Of a stretch of DNA of 64,000 nt, positions 43,905 through 52,110 are shown piece after piece. The notes beneath the pieces are model-generated. The model saw only the letters and a list, made by a program, of their open reading frames with translations. It had not been told where the DNA came from and did no database searches. How positions within the stretch are numbered: the first letter of the stretch is position 1; every line of letters begins with the position of its first letter. The DNA lies in contig NZ_CP067395.1 of assembly GCF_017355525.1 (NCBI RefSeq), forward strand, positions 2,852,001-2,916,000, given 5' to 3'. This DNA is from Lysobacter enzymogenes. Lineage in GTDB: Bacteria > Pseudomonadota > Gammaproteobacteria > Xanthomonadales > Xanthomonadaceae. The position numbers and the translations under genes were made by a program.

Positions 43905-44558
43905 TCAGGAGCAGCCTTCGACGTAATCGACCTGCGGCGGGATGCCGACGCGCCAGCGCACCACCTTGCCGCCGCCGTCGGTCTCGAACACCAGCACGCC
44001 GCCGCTGGCGTCGGCGACGCGCAGCACCTTGGCCTTGGGCTCGTACTTGTGCGGCTGGGTTTCGACGCGGCCGGCATAGAGCTTGCCGATCTCGTCGGCG
44101 CTCATGCCCTTCTTGCCGCCGCCCGGCGCGATCTCCTTGTCGTTGCCGACGTCCAGGCGCACGAACTTGCCGTCTTCGACCATGAAGCCGAAGTCGCGCG
44201 GATTGCTGCCCCAGATCGGTTGCAGGTAGTAGCAGCCGCCGGGTTCGTCCGGCTTGCCCTTGAGTTCGCCGCCCCAGGCCTGCTTGGCCTGATCGACGGT
44301 CATGCCGAAGCGCAGGTCGCCGTAGCCGTCGAAGCGGGACATGCCGGCCGCGGCGGAAGGCGGCGTGGACACCGGCGCAGTCGCCGGCGGCACGTTTTCG
44401 GCCGGCTGATCGTCGATCGGCGCGGGATTCACCGGCGGCGCGGCGGACGCGGACTCCTGCGGCGCCGGCGCGGGTTCGCGCTGGCATGCGGCCAGCGCGA
44501 GCAGCGCGGCGGCGAGCAGGCCCAGGCGTGCGGGCAGCGAGTTCGGCGCGAGGAACAT
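43905..44558 (-). CDS. Lipoprotein of unknown function
   Basis: A 217-residue precursor. The signal peptide ends in the lipobox LAAC; a low-complexity Pro/Ala/Ser linker of about 55 residues follows. The folded part has a repeated pattern DGYGDLRFGMTVDQAKQAWGG, with one pair of Cys (GGCYYLQP and the terminal EGCS) that could form a disulfide. The short motif YGDLRFGMTVDQAK occurs in small secreted proteins that carry SmpA/BamE-like folds. An upstream in-frame TTG exists; the ATG at 44558 has GGAG before it. Confidence 0.75.
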   Translation of the reverse strand: MFLAPNSLPARLGLLAAALLALAACQREPAPAPQESASAAPPVNPAPIDDQPAENVPPATAPVSTPPSAAAGMSRFDGYGDLRFGMTVDQAKQAWGGELKGKPDEPGGCYYLQPIWGSNPRDFGFMVEDGKFVRLDVGNDKEIAPGGGKKGMSADEIGKLYAGRVETQPHKYEPKAKVLRVADASGGVLVFETDGGGKVVRWRVGIPPQVDYVEGCS

Positions 44559-44802
44559 GGGCGGACTCCGGCGCAAGAGCGCGTTGCGAATGGCCGGTGC
44601 AGCCTAGCGGTTTTGCGTGAACGCGGCGAGAAGCGGCGTGCGCCGGCGTTCCCTCTCCCGCTTGCGGGGTGAGGGACCGCGCTTGCGAGCCACTGGCTCG
44701 CGCGGGCCCGAACGCCCGAACGCTCTGCGTTCGGGCCGGGGCGTGGCCAGGGTGAGGAGATGAGCGCCGCAGGCGCGAATGCTTCCGACCGCGAAAGCGC
44801 GA
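44559..44802. other. Intergenic region with short palindromes
   Basis: 244 bp. It contains CCCTCTCCCGC/GCGGGGTGAGGG-type inverted bases (44651-44673), GCGAGCCACTGGCTCGC (44687-44703) and CGAACGCTCTGCGTTCG (44716-44732). No gene is seen. Confidence 0.5.
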
Positions 44803-46173
44803 TCAATCGCGCCTGGACGGATCGAAATGCTTCTGCAACCCGGCCCAGCACGCCTGGTAATCGCGCTGGCGGTGCGCCGCGTCGAAGGCCTGCGCCGCCG
44901 GGCGGATCACCGCGCGGGTTTCGAACATGAAGGCCATCGTGTCGACGACGACGTGCGGCTTGCTGAGATCGGCGTGCGAGGCCTTGTCGAAGGTCTCCGC
45001 GTCCGGGCCGTGGCCGGTCATGCAGTTGTGCAGCGACGCGCCGCCCGGAGCGAAACCGCCGGCCTTGGCGTCGTACACGCCATGCACCAGGCCCATGAAC
45101 TCGCTGGCGACGTTGCGGTGGAACCACGGCGGGCGGAAGGTGTGCTGCGCCACCAGCCAGCGCGGCGGGAAGATCACGAAATCGATATTGGCCGTGCCCG
45201 GGGTGTCGCTCGGCGAGGTCAGCACGGTGAAGATCGACGGATCGGGATGGTCGAAGCTGATCGAACCGATGGTGTTGAAGCGGCGCAGATCGTACTTGTA
45301 CGGCGCGAAGTTGCCGTGCCAGGCGACCACGTCCAGCGGCGAATGGCCGATGTCGGCGCGCCACAGGTGGCCCTGGAACTTGGCGATCAGTTCGAACTCG
45401 CCGTCGACATCCTCGTAGGACGCGTGCGGGGTCGAGAAATCGCGCGGATTGGCCAGGCCGTTGGAACCGATCGGGCCGAGGTCGGGCAGGCGCAGCAGCG
45501 CGCCGAAGTTCTCGCACACGTAGCCGCGCGAGGCGCCGTCGAGCAGTTCCACGCGGAAGCGGATGCCGCGCGGGATCACCGCGACTTCCATCGGATCGAC
45601 TTCCAGCGCGCCCAGTTCGGTGCCGATCAGCAACCGCCCCTGCTGCGGCACGATCAGGGTTTCGCCGTCGGCGTTGTAGAAGAAGCGGCCGCGCATCGAG
45701 CGGTTGGCCGCGTACAGGTGGATGCCGCAGCCGTGCTGGCCGGCGGCCGAGCCGTTGCCGGCCATGGTGTACAGGCCGTCGAGGAAATCGACCTCGTCGC
45801 CGTCCTCGGGCAGCGGCAGCGGATCCCAGCGCAGTTGGTCCGGCGACACCGGGCCGTCGCCGAAATCGTTGTGCAGGCGCGGCTGGGCGTACGGCGCGAA
45901 GGTGCCGTGCATCGCCGCCGGACGGATCCGGTACAGCCAGCTGCGGCGGTTTTCCTTGCGCGGCGCGGTGAACGCGGTGCCGCTGAGCTGCTCGGCGTAC
46001 AGCCCGAACGGCGCGCGCTGCGGCGAGTTCTGCCCGTCCGGCAGCGCGCCGGCGACGGCTTCGGTGGCGAATTCGTTGCCGAAGCCGCTCATGTAGCCGC
46101 GCGGCTGCTGGCGCGCAGAGTCGGTGCTGGGCATCGGGATCACGTTGTCGATGTCGTTGGCTGCGGTGCTCAT
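44803..46173 (-). CDS. hmgA: Homogentisate 1,2-dioxygenase
   Basis: A 456-residue Fe(II) ring-cleaving enzyme turning homogentisate into maleylacetoacetate. The iron and active-site region has ARYxxPWFHRN-type bases: [20 protein letters not shown], followed by [15 protein letters not shown]. The N-terminus begins with a variable 30-residue stretch before [14 protein letters not shown], which makes it somewhat longer than the average member. The next enzymes, maiA and the FAA hydrolase, lie at the other end of the window. hppD lies upstream with one gene between. Confidence 0.96.
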   Translation of the reverse strand: MSTAANDIDNVIPMPSTDSARQQPRGYMSGFGNEFATEAVAGALPDGQNSPQRAPFGLYAEQLSGTAFTAPRKENRRSWLYRIRPAAMHGTFAPYAQPRLHNDFGDGPVSPDQLRWDPLPLPEDGDEVDFLDGLYTMAGNGSAAGQHGCGIHLYAANRSMRGRFFYNADGETLIVPQQGRLLIGTELGALEVDPMEVAVIPRGIRFRVELLDGASRGYVCENFGALLRLPDLGPIGSNGLANPRDFSTPHASYEDVDGEFELIAKFQGHLWRADIGHSPLDVVAWHGNFAPYKYDLRRFNTIGSISFDHPDPSIFTVLTSPSDTPGTANIDFVIFPPRWLVAQHTFRPPWFHRNVASEFMGLVHGVYDAKAGGFAPGGASLHNCMTGHGPDAETFDKASHADLSKPHVVVDTMAFMFETRAVIRPAAQAFDAAHRQRDYQACWAGLQKHFDPSRRD

Positions 46174-46299
46174 ACGGACTCGCTATGCGGTTGGACGCCG
46201 CGCGCATCGGCGGCGTGGCGCCGTGCGGCGGCGCCGTTTCGAAATCTTCGCGGCCGCGGCGCCGGCGCGTGAGCCCCGGCGCGGCGCGGCCGCCGCCCT

Positions 46300-46800
46300 T
46301 CAAGCCATCGCGCGGTAACCCGGCGAACGCTGGGTCGACGATTCGATCGCCAAGCCCAGTTCGCCCGCCAGTTCCAGCACCCGCGCGGTGTCCTTGCGCC
46401 AGACCAGCAAGGCGTTCAACTGCTCGCTGAAGCTGTCGTCGAGCAACAGCAAGCGGTAGCCGCCGCCGTGCTGGCCGCGTTCGGCCAGCAACGGGTCGAG
46501 CCAGACGAAATAATCGTCCGGCGAGTACCGGCGCCCGTTGGCGTAGCGCGGGAAATCCGCCAGCGGCTCGGCGAAGAAATCGCTGATCTGCTGGTGCACC
46601 TCGTCGACCTTGTCGCCGACGGCCAGATGGTTGACCAGCTTGAACACGATCGCGTTCTGGATCAGCTCCTCCGGCGACGGGTCGTCCAGCCAGTCCAGGT
46701 CGGGATCGTCGCCGGCGTTCTCGATCGCGGCCGTCAGCGACGCCAGTTCCTCCGCGTCCAGTTCCCGGCAGGTCAACAGGTCGACGAGTTCCTTGAGCAT
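46300..46800 (-). CDS. Conserved protein of unknown function between hmgA and hppD
   Basis: A 166-residue acidic, soluble protein with no signal peptide. It has a helical, Leu/Glu-rich N-terminal half (ELDAEELASLTAAIENAGDDPDLDWLDD), a short proline-rich joint, then FFAEPLADFPRYANGRR and DDYFVWLDPLLAERG, and a C-terminal part rich in Leu and Asp. It lies 26 bp after hppD in the same direction, so it belongs to that operon, but no enzyme motif is visible. It may be a regulatory or stability factor. Confidence 0.7.
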   Translation of the reverse strand: MLKELVDLLTCRELDAEELASLTAAIENAGDDPDLDWLDDPSPEELIQNAIVFKLVNHLAVGDKVDEVHQQISDFFAEPLADFPRYANGRRYSPDDYFVWLDPLLAERGQHGGGYRLLLLDDSFSEQLNALLVWRKDTARVLELAGELGLAIESSTQRSPGYRAMA

Positions 46801-46826
46801 GTCCACGGCCTTGCGATGGGAGGCGC

Positions 46827-47918
46827 TTATAGTACGCCGCGCTTCATCTGGTCGCGTTCGATGCTCTCGAACAGGGCCTGGAAGTTGCCCTCGCCGAAGC
46901 CTTCGTTGCCCTTGCGCTGGATGATCTCGAAGAAGATCGGGCCGATCGCGTTCTGGGTGAAGATCTGCAGCAGCTTGCGCTGGTGGGTTTCCGGGTCGGC
47001 GTCGATCAGGATCTTGTTCCTGGCCAACCGGGCGACGTCTTCCCCGTGATTGGGGACGCGCATGTCGATCACGTCGAAGTAGGTGTCCGGCGTGTCGAGG
47101 AACTCGACGCCCTGCGCGCGCATGGCTTCGACGCTGTCGTAGATGTTGTCGGTGAAGCAGGCGATGTGCTGGATGCCTTCGCCCTTGTACGCATCCAGGT
47201 ATTCGTTGATCTGGCTCTTGGGGTCGTTGGACTCGTTGAGCGGGATGCGCACGATGCCGTCCGGCGCGGTCATCGCCTTCGACACCAGGCCGGTCTTGGC
47301 GCCCTTGATGTCGAAGTACTTGATCTCGCGGAAGTTGAACAGACGCTCGTAGTAGTCCGACCACTTCTGCATGTTGCCGAAGTACAGGTTGTGGGTCAGG
47401 TGGTCGATGAAGGTCAGGCCGAATCCGGTCGGGTTCTGCTCGGCGCCCGGGATCGGCTCGTAGTCGGCGTAGGCGTCGCCCTTGTCGCCGTACTGGTCGA
47501 CCAGGTACAGCATGCAGTCGCCGATGCCCTTGACCACCGGCGCGTCGACGACGCGGGTGTCCGCGCGCTCGCCGACGGCTTCGCCGCCGTTGGCGAGCAC
47601 GGCCTTGAGCACTTCGGCGGCCGGCTTCTTGAAGCGGATCGCGAAGCCGCTGGCGCAGGGGCCGTGGGCTTCGGCGAAGGCCGAGGCGAAGCTGTCGGGG
47701 GTCTCGTTGACCAGGAAGTTGACCCCGCCCTGGCGGTAGACGGTGACCGGGCGCGACTTGTGCTTGAGCACGGCGGTGAAGCCGAGCTTGCGGAAATAGT
47801 CGTGCAGCAGGGCGCCCTGGCCCTTCGGCGCGGCGAATTCGACGAACTCGAAGCCGTCGATGCCGAGCGGATTTTCGAAGGTGGTGACCTGCATGCCGAG
47901 GTTGGGCTGTGCATTCAT
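46827..47918 (-). CDS. hppD: 4-hydroxyphenylpyruvate dioxygenase
   Basis: A 363-residue enzyme turning 4-hydroxyphenylpyruvate into homogentisate. The Fe(II) ligands are His in FIDHLTHNLYFG, His in GIQHIACFTDNIYDSV, and Glu in GEGNFQALFESIE near the end. FEFVEFAAP marks the N-terminal domain. It is divergent from a MarR regulator, with a perfect palindrome between the two starts, and is the first gene of a unit with the unknown protein and perhaps hmgA. Confidence 0.97.
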   Translation of the reverse strand: MNAQPNLGMQVTTFENPLGIDGFEFVEFAAPKGQGALLHDYFRKLGFTAVLKHKSRPVTVYRQGGVNFLVNETPDSFASAFAEAHGPCASGFAIRFKKPAAEVLKAVLANGGEAVGERADTRVVDAPVVKGIGDCMLYLVDQYGDKGDAYADYEPIPGAEQNPTGFGLTFIDHLTHNLYFGNMQKWSDYYERLFNFREIKYFDIKGAKTGLVSKAMTAPDGIVRIPLNESNDPKSQINEYLDAYKGEGIQHIACFTDNIYDSVEAMRAQGVEFLDTPDTYFDVIDMRVPNHGEDVARLARNKILIDADPETHQRKLLQIFTQNAIGPIFFEIIQRKGNEGFGEGNFQALFESIERDQMKRGVL

Positions 47919-47981
47919 GGCATTGTTCTCGGGTGGCGGCCGGGTCCGCTGCGGACGGCCTCAGGGAAAGTGGTCGTTGTA

Positions 47982-47995
47982 GTTTCACATGAAAC
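47982..47995. promoter_or_regulatory. Palindromic operator for the hppD-adjacent MarR regulator
   Basis: GTTTCA-CA-TGAAAC is a palindrome with six-base arms, in a 99-bp divergent gap between hppD and the MarR gene. MarR proteins next to the gene they control usually bind such inverted repeats near their own promoter. The AT-rich flank (CCATAATCAAG) fits a -10 region of the MarR gene. Confidence 0.65.
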
Positions 47996-48017
47996 CATAA
48001 TCAAGACACAGTGCAGC

Positions 48018-48590
48018 ATGAATCGACCGACTTCGCATTCCGGGGCGTCCGCCCCGTCCGACCCGGCCGCGGCTGAATCGCCGTCCGGCCGCCCCGCCGC
48101 CGCGCCCGCCCGCGCCGGCGGCCGCCACGCCGAGCTCGACCTCGACCACTTCCTGCCGTACCGGCTGTCGGTGCTGTCGAACCGGGTCAGCGGCGCGATC
48201 GCGCGGGTTTATTCCGAGCGCTACGCGCTCAGCGTCACCGAATGGCGGGTCATGGCGGTGCTCGGGCGCTTCCCCGGCCTGTCGGCCAACGAGGTGGCCC
48301 AGCGCACGGCGATGGACAAGGTCGCGGTCAGCCGCGCGGTGGCGCGCCTGACCGAAGCCGGCCGGCTGGAGCGCGACACCCACGACGACGACCGCCGCCG
48401 CTCGGTGCTGCGGCTGTCGCCGGACGGCTACAAGATCTACGACGAAGTCGCGCCGATGGCGCTGGCGTTCGAGCAGCGGCTGCTGACCGGGATCGAAACC
48501 GCCGAGCGCGAGGCGCTGTTCCGTTTGCTCGACCGGCTGGACGAGTTGGAGATGCAGGCTGAGGCCGAGATGGCGGCGGAGTCGCGCTGA
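48018..48590 (+). CDS. MarR-family transcriptional regulator (HpdR/HmgR-like)
   Basis: A 190-residue regulator with a 40-residue Pro/Ala/Ser-rich N-terminal extension, then the MarR fold. The dimer helix begins HFLPYRLSVLSNRVSGAIARVY; the winged HTH is YALSVTEWRVMAVLGRFPGLSANEVAQ and MDKVAVSRAVARLTEAGRLERDTHDDDRR. Its position opposite hppD, with an operator between, suggests it senses homogentisate or a related acid and controls tyrosine catabolism. Confidence 0.88.
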   Translation: MNRPTSHSGASAPSDPAAAESPSGRPAAAPARAGGRHAELDLDHFLPYRLSVLSNRVSGAIARVYSERYALSVTEWRVMAVLGRFPGLSANEVAQRTAMDKVAVSRAVARLTEAGRLERDTHDDDRRRSVLRLSPDGYKIYDEVAPMALAFEQRLLTGIETAEREALFRLLDRLDELEMQAEAEMAAESR

Positions 48591-48604
48591 AGTTCGTTCG
48601 CTCC

Positions 48605-48748
48605 CTGTAGGAGCGGCGCAAGCCGCGACTGCGCAAACGCAGCAACGACGAACGCCTCACGCAACGCGACGACGACGCAGCGCTACGGCGCCCAGGCGGT
48701 TTCGTCGTCGTTGCGTTTGCGCGGTCGCGGCTTGCGCCGCTCCTACAG
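48605..48748. repeat. REP pair, long arrangement (144 bp) with extended cruciform
   Basis: Forward copy (48605-48634) and reverse copy (48719-48748). Pairing extends past the REP into the inner part (CTGCGCAAACGCAGCAACGACGA against TCGTCGTTGCGTTTGCGCGG), so the whole cassette can form one long hairpin. Confidence 0.85.
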
Positions 48749-48768
48749 GAGGGCAACCGCGACTGCGC

Positions 48769-48873
48769 TTACTTGCGGCGATTGGCGAGCCAGGAAATCA
48801 GCGCCACCACGCCGGCGGCACCGCCGATCAGCGCGAACAAGACCAGCCAGTGGAAGATCCCGACGCTGCCCAT
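48769..48873 (-). CDS. 34-residue single-span membrane microprotein
   Basis: A short ORF (MGSVGIFHWLVLFALIGGA...) with a single hydrophobic span and a charged end, ANRRK. GGAGCG precedes the ATG. It lies between the POT transporter, whose terminator separates them, and the REP pair. The glycine/alanine-rich helix followed by NRRK looks like a real membrane microprotein, but conservation cannot be checked here. Confidence 0.5.
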   Translation of the reverse strand: MGSVGIFHWLVLFALIGGAAGVVALISWLANRRK

Positions 48874-48913
48874 CCCGCGCGCTCCGTTGCCTTTCGCGCA
48901 CCATCGCACAAAC

Positions 48914-48942
48914 GAAAACGGCGGCCCAGGGCCGCCGTTTCC
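48914..48942 (-). terminator. Terminator after the POT transporter gene
   Basis: On the minus strand GGAAACGGCGGCCC and GGGCCGCCGTTTTC pair as a 12-13 bp stem with a short loop, ending in four T, 20 bp after the stop. Confidence 0.85.
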
Positions 48943-48962
48943 GCATCCGCGTCGCAGCGCGC

Positions 48963-50546
48963 TTACTTCACGCCATGCATCAGCTTCTGCACCAGCGGCG
49001 CGATCAGGAACAGCAGCACGCCGGCGCCGACCAGGACCAGGAAGCCGAAGCCGTAGCCGGTCAGCGCGGTCGAGGTGTCCATGCCCTTCTCGCCGCTGAC
49101 CACGCCGGCGAAGATGCCCGACAGGTTGTTGCCGATGCCGGTCGACAGGAACCAGCCGCCCATGCCGAAGCCGACCAGGCGCACCGGCGCCAGCTTGGTC
49201 ACCATCGACAGGCCGATCGGCGACAGGCACAGCTCGCCGACCGACTGGATGACGTAGACCATGAACAAGGACCAGAACGGAATCTTGCCGGCGGCGGCCG
49301 GGAACGCCGAATCCGGCGACACCGACGGCGCCCACTTCAGCCACGACGGCAGGCTGTCGATGCCCAGCGCCGGCACCACCAGCGGGGTCAGCACCACCAC
49401 CAGCAGCAGGAACGCCAGGCCGTTGAAGATCAGGCCCAGGCCGAACTTGCGCGGGATCGACGGGTTGGCCTTGCGCATCACGATCCAGATCCAGGCGATG
49501 ATCGGCGCCAGGGCGATGATCGCCAGCGAATTGACCGACTGGAACCACGCGTTCGGGAACACGAAGGTTTCGGTCAGCTGGCGGTCGACGATCTTGTCGG
49601 CGAGGAAGGTGAAGGAGCTGCCGGCCTGCTCGAAGAACATCCAGAACAGGATGTTGAAGGTGAAGATGATCAGCATCGCGATGACCATGTCGCGCTGCTT
49701 GGAGCCTTCGCGGAAGCCTTCCACCAGCAACAGGCCGCACAGGCCCAGGAACATCGCCAGCAGGATCCACTGCAGGGTGGCGGCGCCGAGCGCCAGCAGG
49801 AAGTACACGACCGGAATCGCGACCAGCGCGGCCAGGAACACGTACAGCACCTTCTGCTTGCCGGCGCTGTCTTCCGGCGGACGGCCGATGCCTTCGAGCT
49901 GACGGCGGCCGAACCAGAACCAGAACAGGCTGATCAGCATGCCCACGCCGGAGGCCAGGAACACCATCTTGTAGGCCGGCATGACCGAGGTGCCGAACAC
50001 CTGTTCGGCGAGGATGCCGGTCAGGATCGGCGAGATGAAGCCGCCGCAGTTGATGCCCATGTAGAAGATGGTGAAGCCCGAATCGCGGCGTTCGTCGCCG
50101 ACCGCGTAGAGCTTGCCGACCATGGTCGAGATGTTCGGCTTGAACAGGCCGTTGCCGACCACGATCGTGGCCAGGCCGAGCTTGAAGATCTGTTCGTTGG
50201 GAATCGCGATCAGGAACAGGCCGGTGGCCATGATCGCCGCGCCGAGCAGGATCGAGCGCTGATAGCCGAGGATGCGGTCGGCGACGTAGCCGCCGAAGAT
50301 CGCCGCCGCGTACACCAGCGCCAGGTAGGCGCCGTAGACGCGGTTCGCCGGCGCTTCGCCGGACGAGTCGCCGCTGTAGAACTGCGCCACGATGTACAGC
50401 ACCAGCGCCCAGCGAATGCCGTAGAAGGCGAAGCGCTCCCAGAATTCGGTCATGAACAGCATCCACAGCGGCTTGGGATGACCCATGCGCTGCGGGAATT
50501 CGGGAATGGGCGCCTGGCCCTGGGTCGGTATCGCGGCTCCGCTCAT
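48963..50546 (-). CDS. POT-family proton-dependent oligopeptide transporter
   Basis: A 527-residue inner-membrane importer of di- and tripeptides with about 14 helices. The proton-coupling ExxERF motif is in TEFWERFAFYGIRW, the first PTR2 signature is GGYVADRILGYQRSILLG, and the second is FTIFYMGINCGGFISPIL. The start at 50546 has AGGGGA before it; upstream codons are not family-like. It would import peptides released by the secreted proteases in this window (inference). Confidence 0.93.
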   Translation of the reverse strand: MSGAAIPTQGQAPIPEFPQRMGHPKPLWMLFMTEFWERFAFYGIRWALVLYIVAQFYSGDSSGEAPANRVYGAYLALVYAAAIFGGYVADRILGYQRSILLGAAIMATGLFLIAIPNEQIFKLGLATIVVGNGLFKPNISTMVGKLYAVGDERRDSGFTIFYMGINCGGFISPILTGILAEQVFGTSVMPAYKMVFLASGVGMLISLFWFWFGRRQLEGIGRPPEDSAGKQKVLYVFLAALVAIPVVYFLLALGAATLQWILLAMFLGLCGLLLVEGFREGSKQRDMVIAMLIIFTFNILFWMFFEQAGSSFTFLADKIVDRQLTETFVFPNAWFQSVNSLAIIALAPIIAWIWIVMRKANPSIPRKFGLGLIFNGLAFLLLVVVLTPLVVPALGIDSLPSWLKWAPSVSPDSAFPAAAGKIPFWSLFMVYVIQSVGELCLSPIGLSMVTKLAPVRLVGFGMGGWFLSTGIGNNLSGIFAGVVSGEKGMDTSTALTGYGFGFLVLVGAGVLLFLIAPLVQKLMHGVK

Positions 50547-50953
50547 GCGGTGTCCCCTGTCGTGTGGAAACTGAATGAAAATCCCACGCCGACGGCACGG
50601 GCCGGGGAGATTTACCGGCACAGGCCGGCCCCGTCAAACATTCGTGAAGGCATGCAATGCGTGCTGCGGCGCAACATTTATCCCCGTAAGCGCCTGAACG
50701 GGGGAGGTTTTTGCGCGTCAATACGGCGAAAGTCGGGCTATGGGGCGGCTTCTTGCCGCCAACGGGTGACAACTGTCATTAAAAGCCGCGCGAGGGAAGG
50801 CAGGCCCGGTTCGCCTGGCGGGGCGGATTGGCTCTTGTGGGCGGGCCTGCGGGGCTAAGGCGTTTGTTTGCGCGGCTGCGGCGGTTCGCGCTCGATGCCG
50901 GCAGGCCGGATGGGCCGATTTCATGCCGCTTCGCCGGTGGGGCGGTCCCGGCT
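50547..50953. other. Intergenic region between the POT transporter and kynA
   Basis: 407 bp without a gene. It is less GC-rich near 50640-50690 (GCATGCAATGCGTGC palindrome, AACATTTATCC), the likely transporter promoter zone. The kynA 3' side shows only small GC-rich stem-loops. Confidence 0.5.
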
Positions 50954-51826
50954 TCAGGTTCCGTAGTCCCCAGTTGGACCGATCGTGGTGCGCACCGAAA
51001 ACAACTCCGGAAAGAACGTCAGCTCCAGCGCCTGCTTGAGGAAGCCGACCCCGCTCGAGCCGCCGGTGCCGCGCTTGAAGCCGATGATCCGCATCACCGT
51101 GCGCATGTGGCGGAAGCGCCACAGCTGGAACTGGGTTTCCAGGTCGACCAGATCCTCGCACAGCGCGTACTCGCGCCAGTAGCGGTCGGTGTTCTCGTAG
51201 ATGCGTTCGAACACCGGTTGCAGCTCTGCGTCGGCCACGTGCGGCCGGCGCCAGTCGCGCTGCAGATGCTCGGCCGGCACGGCATGGCCGAAACGCGCGA
51301 GGTACATCAGGAATTCGTCGTACAGGCTCGGCGCGGCCAGCGCGCGCTCCAGCGTGGTCTGGCCCTGCGGATCGTGGGCGAACACCTTGAGCATCGCCTC
51401 GTTCTTGTTGCCGAGCATGAACTCGATGGTGCGGTACTGCAGCGACTGGAACCCCGACGACGGGCCCAGGGTTTCGCGGAAGCCCATGTACTCCGACGGG
51501 GTCAGCGTTTCCAGCACCGACCACTGTTCGGTCAGCTGGCGCAGCACCTGCTTGCAGCGCGCCAGCACCTTCTGGCATTGCCAGACCTGATCGCTGCGCA
51601 GGTGCACGAGCGCGGCGCTGAGCTCGTGGATGATCAGCTTCATCCACAGCTCCGACACCTGATGCTGGACGATGAACAGCATCTCGTCGTGGTGGCCCGG
51701 CTGCGACAGCGGGCGCTGCGCCGACAGCAGCTTGTCCAGTTGCAGGTAGCCGCCGTAGGTGATGCGCCCGTGCAGGTCGGTATGGATACCGCTTTCCAGT
51801 TCGCGCTGGTTCTTCTCTACGGACAT
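50954..51826 (-). CDS. kynA: Tryptophan 2,3-dioxygenase
   Basis: A 290-residue heme enzyme that opens tryptophan to N-formylkynurenine, the first step of the kynurenine route. Signatures: [60 protein letters not shown] (active site), [12 protein letters not shown] and [13 protein letters not shown]. The heme His lies in WRFRHMRTV. The frame is open upstream, but those codons are Arg/Ala-rich, and [11 protein letters not shown] is the likely start. Confidence 0.96.
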   Translation of the reverse strand: MSVEKNQRELESGIHTDLHGRITYGGYLQLDKLLSAQRPLSQPGHHDEMLFIVQHQVSELWMKLIIHELSAALVHLRSDQVWQCQKVLARCKQVLRQLTEQWSVLETLTPSEYMGFRETLGPSSGFQSLQYRTIEFMLGNKNEAMLKVFAHDPQGQTTLERALAAPSLYDEFLMYLARFGHAVPAEHLQRDWRRPHVADAELQPVFERIYENTDRYWREYALCEDLVDLETQFQLWRFRHMRTVMRIIGFKRGTGGSSGVGFLKQALELTFFPELFSVRTTIGPTGDYGT

Positions 51827-52110
51827 CGTCGGCGGGGCTCGCAGCAGGGGCGCAAAGCGTAGCGCATCCGGACGCGCGCCGGCGCCGCTCCGGCGACCGC
51901 GGCGGATGCGTGCGCCGCGCCCCTCGTCGCGGCGCGTCCCGGCTCGCGCACCCGCTCGCCAAGCCCGATTCGCGCACCCCATCCGCGCGGGCCGCGACGG
52001 CGGTCACGCGGTCGCGGCGTGTGCGACCGCCGCAGGCGAAAATAGCCGCGCCTGCCCGCCACCGCGCGCAGCGGCGCGCGACCGCCGGCAGGCTCACTCA
52101 AGGGGAATGC

